Origin: PALSA-243 sp963743705
Lineage (GTDB): Bacteria > Acidobacteriota > Terriglobia > Bryobacterales > Bryobacteraceae
DNA: 64,000 nt
Reading direction: 5' to 3'
Assembly: GCA_963743705.1 (NCBI GenBank)
Contig: CAVUQS010000019.1
Coordinates: forward strand, 1-64,000
The translations under genes were made by a program, and so were the position numbers. This document shows, piece after piece, positions 1-9,266 of this stretch. Every line of letters starts with the position of its first letter. Position 1 is the first letter of the stretch. The notes under the pieces were generated by a model. It did no database searches. It was not told where the DNA came from and saw only the letters and a list, made by a program, of their open reading frames with translations.

Positions 1-198
1 GTAGTTCAATGCACCTTCATAGGCTTTCGTGTAGGCGATGGCAACCTGGAACGTCCTCCCACCCTTTACGTTTTGCGGCTTCGCAGAATCGGCGATTTGG
101 GCCTCGCGCTTCTCGTGGTGCTGCGCCGAAAGACTGAGTGGCACAAGAACGAGGATTGTGAGAAGTGGAAGAACTACAGCTTGGGGGCGTTTCGACAT
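1..198 (-). CDS. Exported protein of unknown function, N-terminal part only
   Basis: The reverse strand reads an uninterrupted 66-codon frame from an ATG at 198 to the window edge. The start is preceded by AAAGGAGAT at a good ribosome-binding distance. Residues 1-25 form a Sec signal peptide: a basic start (MSKRPQ), a hydrophobic run of Val, Leu and Ile, and an LSAQ cleavage-like site. The mature part is hydrophilic (HHEKREAQIADSAKPQNVKGG) and then reads TFQVAIAYTKAYEGALN before the edge. No family can be named from this fragment. The frame, start and signal peptide are directly visible; the exported location is inferred. Confidence 0.7.
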   Translation of the reverse strand, partial: MSKRPQAVVLPLLTILVLVPLSLSAQHHEKREAQIADSAKPQNVKGGRTFQVAIAYTKAYEGALNY

Positions 199-363
199 GA
201 ATACTTAATCTCCTTTATTGGCCTGAATTTGGTTGCGAATCGGGTTTGATCCCGCGACAGGATCGGCATTATAGTCTCTGTTACTATAGTCCGGGTCTTG
301 GCCGCATCGGATTGCGCATGCAACGGCGTCGGAAACCGGCTGCCCCGATCCGGAGGGAGGACG
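199..363. other. Intergenic, no gene seen
   Basis: This lies between the exported-protein start (minus strand) and the decayed XRE regulator. It must hold the leftward promoter, but no clear -35/-10 pair or hairpin stands out. The short open frames here are antisense or out-of-frame and match nothing. Confidence 0.4.
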
Positions 364-545
364 AATGTTTCGGCGCGGTGTTGCGCGAAGTCCGCAAGGA
401 GCGCCGGTGTATCCCAAAAAGCGTCGCGTTCGAAAGCGGCTATCATCCGAGATGTATCGCACATCGAACCAGGCTTCAAGAACCCATCGCTCCGCACTAT
501 CATGAGCTTGGCTCGGGTTTTGAAGACATCCGGATCCAACTCCTG
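364..545 (+). pseudogene. Decayed XRE-family (HTH_3) DNA-binding regulator
   Basis: An XRE helix-turn-helix domain can be pieced together only by changing frame repeatedly. One frame gives FGAVLREVRKER (about 369-404). The next gives GVSQKA (405-422). The first frame returns with SVAFESGYHP, and the second resumes with VSHIEPGFKNPSLRTIMSLARVLKTS (about 453-530). The order and spacing match the usual pattern of helix 1, the GxSQ turn, the recognition helix and the NPSL..L...L end. At least three frame changes lie within about 160 bases and no single start-to-stop frame covers the domain, so no functional regulator can be made. It sits upstream of another heavily frameshifted gene and an IS256 element. 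Confidence 0.6.
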
Positions 546-853
546 GGACGCCTGGAGGCAACCACGGGACCCCGGAAAAGCGCCAACCTCGAATCGACCG
601 ATCGCGCTCCTATCCCGCGGATGGTGGCATGGCCCCACAGTCCCCCGAACCAGACATTCCCTTACCGATACCGGGGCGATGCACATCACGCGAGCTGGTA
701 CGTTGGCCCAATCGATTCGTCATCTTCCAATGGGGCTGTCTGTGGAACCCTCGTGGCATCACATCGTTTATCGCCGCAACCGCATCAGTTAAGCAAGGGA
801 CACAAGCGGACAAATTGTGACATCCAACGGAATTAAATGGAGAAGCAGCGCAA
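546..853. other. Intergenic or unrecognisable decayed sequence
   Basis: About 300 bases between the two pseudogenes. Open frames run through on both strands but show no recognisable domain and no good start. It may include the remainder of the XRE gene. GGAGAAG lies shortly before the GTG at 854 that opens the next pseudogene. Confidence 0.3.
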
Positions 854-2285
854 GTGAGTACCAACAACCCTAATGAATCGCCGGAGATGCCGCTCCCGCC
901 GAATGACCGCTTAGATACTTGGAAGGAGATTGCGTCCTTCACGAACCAATCCGAGCGGAACGCGAAACGTTGGGAAGAACTTGGCATGCCGGTCTGGCGC
1001 ACCTTGGGACGTCGCGGACGCGTTTACGCATCGCGCGCAAAAATCACGGCATGGATAGCAGCGAACGCGTCGGTTACGGAAACCATAGAGGAAAAGCCTG
1101 GACCTGTGAGCAGCGCGTTGACTCCGGAACCGGTAAACGGTCCGGCTGACACAATCGCGACTAAAGAGGCCCCCCACGAGCAAGCACCCGTTGAGATTGA
1201 TCCTGGCCGGTGTCTTCGTAGGGCTCGCCATCATCATCACAACGGCTTTTCTGAAATGGCACAGGCGGCCCATTTCGACCAAGATGCAGTTCGAACAACA
1301 GCAGCGTTACCGCACGGGATGCCCTCGGTAATAAACTCTGGGTTTACAATTTCAAACGCCCACTCGTCCGCGAAGTCATGGACTCGTTCCGCAACCTAGA
1401 CGAATATGTTCCATCGCGGATCTCAAGGGAGACGGAAGCCGGGAGATCCTGCTCATGGCGCCGTTCGCTTCGGGGACAATTACGGCGACATATCTGAAAC
1501 AAACTCGACTGTTTCTCGGCGGATGGGCATTTGCTGTGGTCATATGTGCCGCACGAACGGTTCCAATTTGGTGACCTCGATCTTCAAGGGCCCTGGATCT
1601 TGGAAAGTATTTATGTTTCCTCCGACGCCGACCACGGCATCTGGGCCGCCTACATCCACGTGGTATGGGGGCATGGCATTGTGGTGAAGATCAACTCAAT
1701 AACTGGCAAGTCGACCGTTCGGTTTGTGAACACCGGAAACCTGCGCAACGTCGCTGAAGCGCAAATTGGAACAACGAAATACCTAATCGCGAGTGGTTTC
1801 AACAACGAATGGGATGCACCAAGCCTTGCGATCATAGACGAGGCAAGGCCGTTCGCCGCTTCACCTCAAACCGCGGGGACGAGGCACAAATGCTTGAACT
1901 GTCCGGACGGCGCGCCCGATTACTCGCCATCCCCCGTTCCGAGGTGAACCAGGCGAAACATGTCTATGAAGATCCTGTCGGCGGCATTAATGCTGAATCT
2001 GCCGGATTCGACGCGGGGATTTGGGAAGAATACCCTAACAACAACATCAACCGCTTCATTCGATTCGCGGTTGTTCCCAAACTTCAGCCGGTCTCGGTCC
2101 ATTTGCCGCCGAGTATGACGCTATACACCGTGAACTCGAACACGCGGGCAAAATCACCCATTCTCTTGACACCTGCCCCGAACGTAGAAGCCCGCCACCG
2201 ATTAGGGTATGGACGCCGACCGGAGGCTGGGGCGAGCTTCGGTTCACGCGTCGGCGTCCGGCGAGGATGTCCGCCGTTCCGTTGA
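854..2285 (+). pseudogene. Frameshifted HTH / membrane-anchor / FG-GAP-like propeller protein
   Basis: This was once one long gene. From a GTG at 854 the first frame encodes a MerR/HTH_17-like DNA-binding region (DRLDTWKEIASF...NAKRWEELGMPV...GRVYASRAKITAWI), about 105 codons. A transmembrane helix follows in another frame at about 1176-1240 (LRLILAGVFVGLAIIITTAF). A third frame gives NKLWVYNFKRPLVREVMDSF (1321-1412), and the next gives LKGDGSREILLMAPFASG, an FG-GAP/VCBS-like repeat (1416-1480). The longest clean piece, 1507-1947, includes LLWSYVPHERFQFGD and FVNTGNLRNVAEAQIGTTKYL. Two further frames cover VYEDPVGGINAES (about 1909-2105) and YDAIHRELEHAGKITHSLD...VWTPTGGW (2111-2285). That makes at least six frame changes. 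The reading frame runs up to the left inverted repeat of the IS256 element. HTH proteins with a periplasmic propeller are known in Acidobacteriota; the assignment here is inferred. Confidence 0.65.
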
Positions 2286-2310
2286 AAAGTGAGCGGCTCC
2301 AGCTATTATC

Positions 2311-3627
2311 CTAAGCAGCTCCGACATGTTCACGGCGGGTAGCCGTGAAATGGTCATGGCGGATGGTGAAGGCCGCTTCCAGGGATCGATTGAGTAACGG
2401 CATGTGGCGGTAGCCGGTGATCTTATTCCACCGCGATTCCGCGAATAGGAGCGAGGAAGCAACCCATCGTAGGCGATGATCGCGGCCCTGCCATCGTTTG
2501 ACTTGCGTACAGATACGTTCTACCAAGGAGAAACTGGATTCGATCCCATTGGTGCTCGAAAGCGATTGCCGCAGTCGCGGCGTGATCCGTAGATCCAGGA
2601 CCGTGAGTGTTTCATCGAGACCTTCCGCCAGGCTTGCTGCCGCGCTGGGGTTGACCTCGATCAATTCATCGTGCAGCCTCAGCAGGGCGTTGCGGGCATC
2701 GGCCGCCTCGCTCATCAGATAGGCCGCCCGCATCCTAAACTTAACCGCATGCCGCTGCGATTCCGGTAGATGCTCGGCAACGTTACGGATTTTATGCACC
2801 TGGCAACGCTGCAGGAACGCTGCGTCGCCAGCGTAACTGACAATCGCCGCGCGGATGGCCTTGCTGCCGTCGACGATATACAGCCGCGGCGCTGTGAAGT
2901 CCACCCCGCGCTCCATCAGATCGCCGAGCAGTTCCTTCACAACAGCCGCATTTTCTGTGCTGCCTTGGCGTAGCCCGAGCGCCAGCTTACGCCCCGTGGG
3001 ATCTACGCCGATTGCCACGATGAGATGCTCGCCTTTGAAAATCGTACCGTCGATGATGATGACCGAGAAGCTTAGCTCCCGGTAGCTGCGCTTTTGAAGT
3101 TGCTCCAGCTTCAGCCGGCTGGTTTCGATGAAGTGGTCGCTGGTGGTGCTCTTTTCCAGTCCGTAAGCGTCGGCGAACTGTTGCACTACCTCCTTGTAGC
3201 TCCGCATCGTCAGGCCGTGCATGATCTTGTGCCAGACGGTCTCGCCGATGAGCGATGCCCGCTGGAAAAGTTCATAACTGCCCAGCGGGATCTCCTTGTC
3301 ATGAGCCTTATCCCGGACGCGCGGGCGGTCAATCGGCACGCGTTGGCCATCAATGACGCAGAAGCCGGATTCGGTGCCCCAACGATACGCCTGTCGCTCC
3401 GCCTTCCGTTGCGACCGCTTACCGACTAACTGTTCGACTTCCGAATCCATCACCGATTCGATAAACACCTTGCCCACGGCGCGCAGTAGATCGCCTAGGC
3501 TCTGCTGCGCCAGTTCGGCGATGTCGGCGGTCGGAAACGTGAGTTGGATTGGAGTTTCATGGTTTTGCGCCCATCCCTTAAACTGCTCGGCGGCGCGCCT
3601 CTTGCTGATCTGGTATTGTCTTTTCAC
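2311..3627 (-). CDS. IS256 (mutator-type) family transposase
   Basis: A DDE transposase of 438 residues, full length for the family. It starts with GTG at 3627 behind AAAAAAGGAG. The catalytic triad is visible: first Asp in SVIIIDGTIFKGEHLIVAIG, second Asp in LYIVDGSKAIRAAI, Glu in STNGIESSFSLVE. The CQVHKIRNV motif after the second Asp is typical of mutator/IS256 enzymes. The frame is uninterrupted, so it could be active, in contrast with the decayed genes just to its left. Confidence 0.93.
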   Translation of the reverse strand: MKRQYQISKRRAAEQFKGWAQNHETPIQLTFPTADIAELAQQSLGDLLRAVGKVFIESVMDSEVEQLVGKRSQRKAERQAYRWGTESGFCVIDGQRVPIDRPRVRDKAHDKEIPLGSYELFQRASLIGETVWHKIMHGLTMRSYKEVVQQFADAYGLEKSTTSDHFIETSRLKLEQLQKRSYRELSFSVIIIDGTIFKGEHLIVAIGVDPTGRKLALGLRQGSTENAAVVKELLGDLMERGVDFTAPRLYIVDGSKAIRAAIVSYAGDAAFLQRCQVHKIRNVAEHLPESQRHAVKFRMRAAYLMSEAADARNALLRLHDELIEVNPSAAASLAEGLDETLTVLDLRITPRLRQSLSSTNGIESSFSLVERICTQVKRWQGRDHRLRWVASSLLFAESRWNKITGYRHMPLLNRSLEAAFTIRHDHFTATRREHVGAA

Positions 3628-3658
3628 GAGCGACTCCTTTTTTCTTGGCAGAAAATTT

Positions 3659-3682
3659 CCCAGAGCCTACCACGGCTCTGGG
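3659..3682 (-). terminator. Hairpin in the IS256 transposase leader
   Basis: A perfect 9-bp stem (CCCAGAGCC / GGCTCTGGG) with a 6-base loop lies between the right inverted repeat and the transposase ribosome-binding site. In the direction of transposase transcription it is followed by AAATTTTCTG. Such a hairpin could stop or blunt read-through transcription entering the element from outside; that role is inferred. Confidence 0.5.
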
Positions 3683-3698
3683 CGAGTCGCTCACTTTC

Positions 3699-4002
3699 TA
3701 CGAAATTCCGGACATCTTCCTACCGGTCGCAATTTTTCTTAACTTCTTTATCCAATCCCGTCAATGACTTACACTGTTCCGCTGGTGAAAACCCTTGCGC
3801 GTCCGTTCTATCCTGTAAGTAGGATGACCGCCCTCGCCAATCCCGCCTCACGCGCCCCGCGCACACACTGTGTGCCGGGCTCCAACGGCGAATCGCATTC
3901 CTCGGACCGATTTTTACCGAACGAACCCAGGAAGTGATTGGAAACACAGAAAAGGAGAGATCGTAACCGCGCATTTTTCCCGGACGGAATCCGGCTGGGA
4001 TA
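3699..4002. other. Intergenic between IS256 and the aldo/keto reductase
   Basis: No recognisable gene. It contains CACACACTGTGTG, a short dyad at about 3862, and a purine-rich AAAAGGAGAG (about 3949) too far from any start to be a ribosome-binding site for the reductase. It presumably holds the promoter of the reductase-pgi pair. Confidence 0.4.
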
Positions 4003-5013
4003 ATGGTCAAGGCGATTCAAATTCCAATGCACAAAACACGCAAGCTCGGCACGCAAGGCCTCCAAGTTTCCGCGCTCGGCCTCGGTTGTCTCGGCATGAG
4101 CCAGTCCTACGGCGCCGCGGACGAACAGGAATCCATCGCCACCATCCATCGTGCGCTTGATCTCGGCGTGACGTTGTTCGATACCGCCGAAGCCTACGGT
4201 CCATTCCACAACGAAGAGTTGCTGGGCCGCGCGCTCAAAGGGCGTCGAGGCTCGGTGGTGGTCGCGACCAAGTTTGGATGGCGCTTCGAGAACGGGAAAA
4301 TCGCGGGTCTCGATAGCCGCCCTGAGCATGTTCGCCAGGTGGTGGAAGGCTCGCTGCGCCGTCTCGCTACCGATTACATCGACGTTTTCTATCAGCACCG
4401 CATCGATCCGCACGTGCCCGTGGAAGAGACCGTCGGCGCCATGGCCGAGCTCGTGAAGGCCGGCAAGGTGCGCTATCTCGGCCTGTCGGAAGCGGGCGAA
4501 GCCAACATCCGTCGCGCGCACGCCGTGCATCCAATCTCGGTGCTGCAGAGCGAATACTCGCTCTGGGAACGCAATCTGGAACCGGGCATCATTCCTCTGA
4601 TCCGTGAGCTGGGGATCGGTTTGGCGCCCTATTGTCCGCTAGGCCGCGGCTTTCTCGCGGGCAGCGCAAAGCGCGCGGAAGAGTATCCGGCGGATGATTG
4701 GCGCCGCGACGACCCCCGCTTTCAAGGCGAGAATTTCGATGCGAACGTTCGTGCGGCAGGCGCCGTCCGCGAAATAGCCACGCGCCGGAACGCAACGCCC
4801 GCGCAGGTTGCGCTCGCGTGGCTGCTGCACAAAGGCGAAGATATCGTGCCTATTCCGGGCACGAAACGCCGGAGTTATCTCGAAGAGAACGTTGGCGCGG
4901 CGGATCTCGCCTTGAGCGCGGACGAAATGGCCAGTCTCGATGCGGCGCTCGCTCCGCAAGTAGTGGCGGGGCCGCGCTACAACACGCAACGAATGTCTTA
5001 TATCGACCGTTAG
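4003..5013 (+). CDS. Aldo/keto reductase (AKR13/YakC-like)
   Basis: An NADPH-dependent (beta/alpha)8-barrel oxidoreductase of 336 residues. The catalytic tetrad is visible: Asp and Tyr in LFDTAEAYG, Lys in VVVATKFGWR, His in VFYQHRIDP. The C-terminal VPIPGTKRRSYLEENV is the NADP-phosphate binding segment. The N-terminal RKLGTQGLQVSALGLGCLGMS is typical. Two starts are possible: ATG at 4003, with GGGA close upstream, or ATG at 4027 (MHKTRKLG), which fits family length better. The substrate cannot be told. It lies 19 bases ahead of pgi on the same strand, so co-transcription is likely. Confidence 0.9.
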   Translation: MVKAIQIPMHKTRKLGTQGLQVSALGLGCLGMSQSYGAADEQESIATIHRALDLGVTLFDTAEAYGPFHNEELLGRALKGRRGSVVVATKFGWRFENGKIAGLDSRPEHVRQVVEGSLRRLATDYIDVFYQHRIDPHVPVEETVGAMAELVKAGKVRYLGLSEAGEANIRRAHAVHPISVLQSEYSLWERNLEPGIIPLIRELGIGLAPYCPLGRGFLAGSAKRAEEYPADDWRRDDPRFQGENFDANVRAAGAVREIATRRNATPAQVALAWLLHKGEDIVPIPGTKRRSYLEENVGAADLALSADEMASLDAALAPQVVAGPRYNTQRMSYIDR

Positions 5014-5032
5014 AGCACGGGAGAATCTTACA

Positions 5033-6664
5033 ATGGCAGCAAGCATAGCAACCACGGCGTGGCAGGCGCTCGAAGCGCACTACGCGAAAATCTCGAAATT
5101 GCATCTGCGGCAGTTGTTTGCGGATGACCCGCAGCGCGGCGAAAAGATGGCGTTGGAAGCCGTCGGCCTTGACTTCGATTACTCCAAGAATCGCATTACG
5201 TCCGAAACGCTCGATCTGTTGTTACGGTTGGCGGCGGAATCGGGCGTCCGTGAGCGAATGGAGGCGATGTTTCGCGGCGACAAAATTAACATAACGGAAA
5301 AGCGCGCGGTGCTGCACGTGGCCTTGCGCGCCCCCCGCGGCGCGTCGATCATGGTCGATGGCGAGAATGTCGTTCCGGGCGTGCACGCCGTGCTGGATAA
5401 GATGGCGGATTTCGCCACGCGCATCCGCAGCGGCGCCTGGAAAGGCCATACCGGCAAGCGCATTCGCAACGTCGTGAACATCGGCATCGGCGGCTCCGAT
5501 CTGGGTCCGGTGATGGCTTACGAAGCCCTGAAAGCCTATAGCGACCGCGCGATGAAGTTCCGTTTCGTGTCGAACGTCGATGGCGCCGATTTCCTGGAAG
5601 CCGTGCGCGATCTCGATGCCACCGAGACCTTGTTCATCGTTTCGTCGAAGACCTTCACCACGCTCGAAACCATGACCAACGCCCACACCGCCCGCGATTG
5701 GTCGCTCGCCGCGCTGGGTGGCGACGCGGCCTCCGTCGCGAAGCATTTCGTGGCGGTCTCCACCAACGCCAAGGAAGTCTCTAAGTTCGGCATCGATACT
5801 GCCAACATGTTCGAGTTCTGGGATTGGGTCGGCGGGCGCTATTCCATGGATTCGGCCATCGGCCTTTCCACCATGACCGCGATCGGGCCCGACAATTTCC
5901 GCGCCATGCTGGATGGCTTCCATCAGATGGATGAGCACTTTCGCACCGCGCCTTTCGAGCGCAACCTCCCGGTGCTGATGGGTCTGCTGGGCCTGTGGTA
6001 CACGGATTTCTTCGGCGCTGAGACATGCGCCGTGCTGCCGTACGCCAACGACATGAAGCGCTTTCCGGCTTATCTGCAGCAACTCACCATGGAAAGCAAT
6101 GGCAAGAGCGTCACTCTCGAAGGCGCGCCCGTGGCGCATCTCACCGGACCGGTATTCTGGGGCGAGCCGGGTACCAACGGCCAGCATTCGTTTTACCAGT
6201 TGATTCATCAGGGCACGCGTCTCATACCCTGCCACTTCATCGCGTTTGCCCACGCGCTCGAGCCGCTGGGACGCCACCAGGACCTGCTGATGGCGAACGT
6301 TTTCGCGCAGACCGAAGCCCTGGCGTTTGGCAAAACGCCTGAGCAGGTGAAGGCCGAAGGCACGCCCGATTGGCTCGTACCGCACCGCACTTTCCAAGGC
6401 AACCGGCCGTCGATTACGATCATGGCCCAGCGGCTCACTCCCGAAGTTCTGGGTAAGTTAGTCGCGCTCTATGAGCACATGGTGTTCACGCAGGGCGTCA
6501 TCTGGAACATCGATTCATTCGACCAATGGGGCGTCGAGTTAGGCAAGGTTCTGGCGCAGAAAATTGTTCCGGAATTGGAAAACGCTGCCGAACCCGCGCT
6601 GTCTCACGATAGTTCGACGAACCGGCTGATCCGCCGTTACCGCGAGTTAAAAAGCGCGAAGTAG
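5033..6664 (+). CDS. pgi: Glucose-6-phosphate isomerase
   Basis: Interconverts glucose 6-phosphate and fructose 6-phosphate in the cytoplasm, in glycolysis and gluconeogenesis. At 543 residues it matches the long bacterial/eukaryal form. Landmarks: NIGIGGSDLGPVMAYEAL (first isomerase signature), FIVSSKTFTTLET (phosphate binding), VGGRYSMDSAIGL, the GEPGTNGQHSFYQLIHQG block with catalytic residues, and the FDQWGVELGK signature near the end. GGGAGA lies about 9 bases before the ATG. It follows the aldo/keto reductase and converges on the exbD-like gene with only 5 bases between them. Confidence 0.97.
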   Translation: MAASIATTAWQALEAHYAKISKLHLRQLFADDPQRGEKMALEAVGLDFDYSKNRITSETLDLLLRLAAESGVRERMEAMFRGDKINITEKRAVLHVALRAPRGASIMVDGENVVPGVHAVLDKMADFATRIRSGAWKGHTGKRIRNVVNIGIGGSDLGPVMAYEALKAYSDRAMKFRFVSNVDGADFLEAVRDLDATETLFIVSSKTFTTLETMTNAHTARDWSLAALGGDAASVAKHFVAVSTNAKEVSKFGIDTANMFEFWDWVGGRYSMDSAIGLSTMTAIGPDNFRAMLDGFHQMDEHFRTAPFERNLPVLMGLLGLWYTDFFGAETCAVLPYANDMKRFPAYLQQLTMESNGKSVTLEGAPVAHLTGPVFWGEPGTNGQHSFYQLIHQGTRLIPCHFIAFAHALEPLGRHQDLLMANVFAQTEALAFGKTPEQVKAEGTPDWLVPHRTFQGNRPSITIMAQRLTPEVLGKLVALYEHMVFTQGVIWNIDSFDQWGVELGKVLAQKIVPELENAAEPALSHDSSTNRLIRRYRELKSAK

Positions 6665-6669
6665 CCGCT

Positions 6670-7074
6670 CTACCAGCCCATCAGAGCGATCCGCGCCGCG
6701 CCGGCCTCTTTCGCGAGATCGATTGCCTGCGCTACCGGCTCAAATTCGATGCCGTGTTCGCCACGTACGAACACCACGCGGTTGCTGCGATTCCGCAGGA
6801 TTCCGGCGAGCCTCTTCTCTAAGCCATCCCAGGTTACGGTTTCCTGATTGATGCGCAATGAACCGTCGCTAAGCACGGAGACGATGAGGTTCTCCTCGGG
6901 CTCGGGCGTCGCCTGATCGTGAGTCGCTGCTTGTGGAATCAGAGTGTCGAGACCTTTGGGAGCAATGGGCGTAATAACCATGAAAATGATGATTAGTACT
7001 AGTAATACGTCGATCATCGGCGTCATATTAATATCTGCTCTCGGTTTCCCCGTGCCGCCAAGCGACATCGCCAT
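6670..7074 (-). CDS. ExbD/TolR-family biopolymer transport protein
   Basis: An inner-membrane protein of 134 residues with a short cytoplasmic N-terminus, one membrane helix (about 20-41) and a periplasmic domain. The family's essential membrane Asp is in NMTPMIDVLLVLIIIFMVI (D22). The chosen ATG at 7074 has TAGGAG upstream; a longer frame to 7104 lacks such a site. ExbD/TolR proteins work with ExbB/TolQ to couple proton flow to TonB or TolA, but no exbB or tonB is next to it, so its partners must lie elsewhere. It is divergent from the M1 peptidase gene. Confidence 0.9.
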   Translation of the reverse strand: MAMSLGGTGKPRADINMTPMIDVLLVLIIIFMVITPIAPKGLDTLIPQAATHDQATPEPEENLIVSVLSDGSLRINQETVTWDGLEKRLAGILRNRSNRVVFVRGEHGIEFEPVAQAIDLAKEAGAARIALMGW

Positions 7075-7126
7075 ATATATTTCACTCCTATGGTCATTGG
7101 ACAACGTGAAATCCGAAAAGTTCCCG

Positions 7127-7134
7127 TATACAAT
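7127..7134 (+). promoter_or_regulatory. -10 box of the M1 peptidase gene, leaderless-type
   Basis: TATACAAT ends 6 bases before the GTG at 7141. GTGAAA at 7106-7111 is 17 bases upstream of TACAAT and could be a weak -35. Initiation 6-7 bases downstream would place the transcript start at the start codon. Confidence 0.45.
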
Positions 7135-7140
7135 AGCCGG

Positions 7141-9266
7141 GTGCGCCGACTCTCTCTCTCGATCGCTATCTCGCTTCTCGCACTCACCCGGGCGTCATTC
7201 GCTGCCGCGCCAAACTCCGAACCCACTTATCGTGCACTGCGCGACGCCGTTCCCACTGAGACATTCGTAGTGGAAAATATCATGTTGAGGCGCGATCAGG
7301 TCTCTGGGAAGCCATGCTGACCTCGGAAAGCATGGATAACATCGAGGCCGATCTGCTTGCCGACCTGTACAATCCGTCGCAAGCCGGATTCTTCAGCGCG
7401 TATATGCATGGCAAGCACGCGACCGGCCTGCGTTTTCTGGTGAAACCGCGCGGCGTGTTGGCGATGCTGCCCGCTCCGGAAGAAGTCGCGTTGATCGATT
7501 TCGATCCGCAGGCCGAACAGGAGGGGGTTTGGTGCCTCGAGCATCTGAAATCGGAACTCGACACGTCGTTTAGCTCGGGGGAAGAAAAGCGCAGCGTTCA
7601 GGCGCTGAGTTACCAGATCGACACCAATATCGGCGGCAACGCGTTGCTGACTGCCTCGGCGAAAGTGAAGTTCCGTGCGGTGACCGCGGGCGATCGCGTG
7701 ATCAAGTTCTCGCTCATCCCGTCGCTGCGCATCTCCAAAGTGGAGAGCGGCGGCAAGGAGGTTTCGTTCATTCAGGAAGGCCGCCGCGAAGACGCCAGCT
7801 TCGATGTGGTGATGCCCGAAGCGATGCCGCAAGGCAGCGAACATGAGCTTTCCATCGATTATGAAAGCGAAAAGGGCGCGCTCGAAGGCGATAAAGTTAT
7901 CACCAAGGAAGGCGGCGGGAACTTCGCCGTGGGCGCGCGCGAAAGCTGGTATCCCAGCCTCAACGCGTTCCGCGATCACGCCATGTATGACCTGACTTTC
8001 CACGTGCCGAAACAGTTCACGCTGGTAAGCGTGGGCAAACTGGTGGCGCATTCCGTGGATAAAGGCCAGGCTACAACGCAATGGCGCTCGGAGGTGCCCA
8101 TGGCCGTCGCCGGGTTCAATTACGGCACGTTCAAAGAGAAGGAAGTCACCGATGCGCCTACCGGCATCCATGTGGAAGGCTATGCCGGCTCGGAACTGCC
8201 CGATTACCTCGCCGCCGCGCCTATGGTGCTTGACACCGTGGGGAGCATGTCGCCTTCCAATCTCAACGATGCCGCCATCGCCGAGGCGCAGAACTCCCTT
8301 CGCCTCTATAGCGTGTGGTTCGGGAAATCCGAGTTCAGCCGCATCGCGATCACGCAGCAGCCGCAATTCAACTTCGGGCAATCCTGGCCCGAATTAGTCT
8401 ATTTGCCGCTGGTGGCGTATCTCGATTCCACACAGCGTTGGCGGCTGTTCAACGGCATTCAGAGACGGCTGACTGAATTTGTCGATGAAGTGGGCCCGCA
8501 CGAAGTCTCTCACCAATGGTGGGGGCACATGGTTGGCTGGACCACCTTCCACGATCAATGGCTGTCGGAAGGCTTCGCCGAGTTTTCGGCGGGCTTATAT
8601 CTGCAGTATTCCGAAAAGAACCCCGCGAAATACCTGGCTTACTGGGACCATGCGCGTCACGCCATCGTCGATAAGAACGAGTTCGGCAAGCGGGCGAACG
8701 ACGCTGGTCCGTTGTGGCTGGGCTTGCTGCTCGACAGCTACAAGAACAGTAGCGCGTACAACGCCGTGGTCTATCGCAAGGGCGGCTACATACTGCATAT
8801 GCTGCGCGCCATGATGTACGACACCAAGGAGCACGATAAGCCATTCATGGCGATGATGCAGGATTTCGTGCAGCAGCACATGAACGGCAACGCCACCACC
8901 GAGACCTTCCAGCGCGTCGTCGAGAAGCATATTACGCCGCTGATGAACCTTACCGGCAATGGCAAAATGGGCTGGTTTTTCAAGGAATGGGTCTACGGCA
9001 CGGCGGTCCCACGTTATAAGTTCGACTACAAGTTGGAAGATCAGCCGGGCGGCAAGTGCCTGCTGAAAGCTTCGCTCACGCAGAGCGATGTGCCCAAGGA
9101 TTTTGGCATGCCCGTCCCGTTATACGCCGAGTTCGACGGCTCGCTCGCGCGCCTCGGGTCCATCACGATTATCGGAGAATCCACCGTCGACAAGATCCAG
9201 GTGCTGCTGCCGAAGAAACCCTCGCGCGTGGCGATCAACGCGTTTCACGACGTGCTCGAAGAGTAG
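7141..9266 (+). pseudogene. M1-family (aminopeptidase N-like) metallopeptidase with disrupted N-terminus
   Basis: Two frames make up this gene. The first, GTG 7141 to stop 7320, encodes a Sec signal peptide (RRLSLSIAISLLALTRASFAAA) and YRALRDAVPTETFVVENIMLRRDQ. The second opens at ATG 7314 (MLTSESMDN) and runs 650 residues to 9266 with the peptidase: zinc ligands HEVSH (396-400) and Glu419 in WLSEGFAEF, and a Tyr-bearing C-terminal region (NSSAYNAVVYRKGGYIL). The second frame can be read slightly upstream as LWEAMLTSESMDN, so the signal peptide and body appear joined by a deletion that broke the frame near 7300-7315. The catalytic body is intact but would lack export if translation began at 7314. 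TATACAAT at 7127-7134 is a -10 candidate 6 bases before the GTG. Sequencing error is the alternative. Confidence 0.75.

Larger units (their letters stand above)
2284..3698 (-). mobile_element. IS256-family insertion sequence
   Basis: The element is bounded by imperfect terminal inverted repeats. AAAGTGAGCGGCTC at 2286-2299 matches the reverse complement of 3684-3697 (AAAGTGAGCGACTC) at 13 of 14 positions. It holds one intact transposase on the minus strand. I see no 8-9 base target duplication in the bases just outside, so the duplication may have decayed or the exact ends may differ by a base or two. A hairpin lies just inside the right end. Confidence 0.75.

Noticed and set aside
5222..6397. 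391-codon minus-strand open frame
   Set aside because: Antisense to pgi, which is full length with all signatures.
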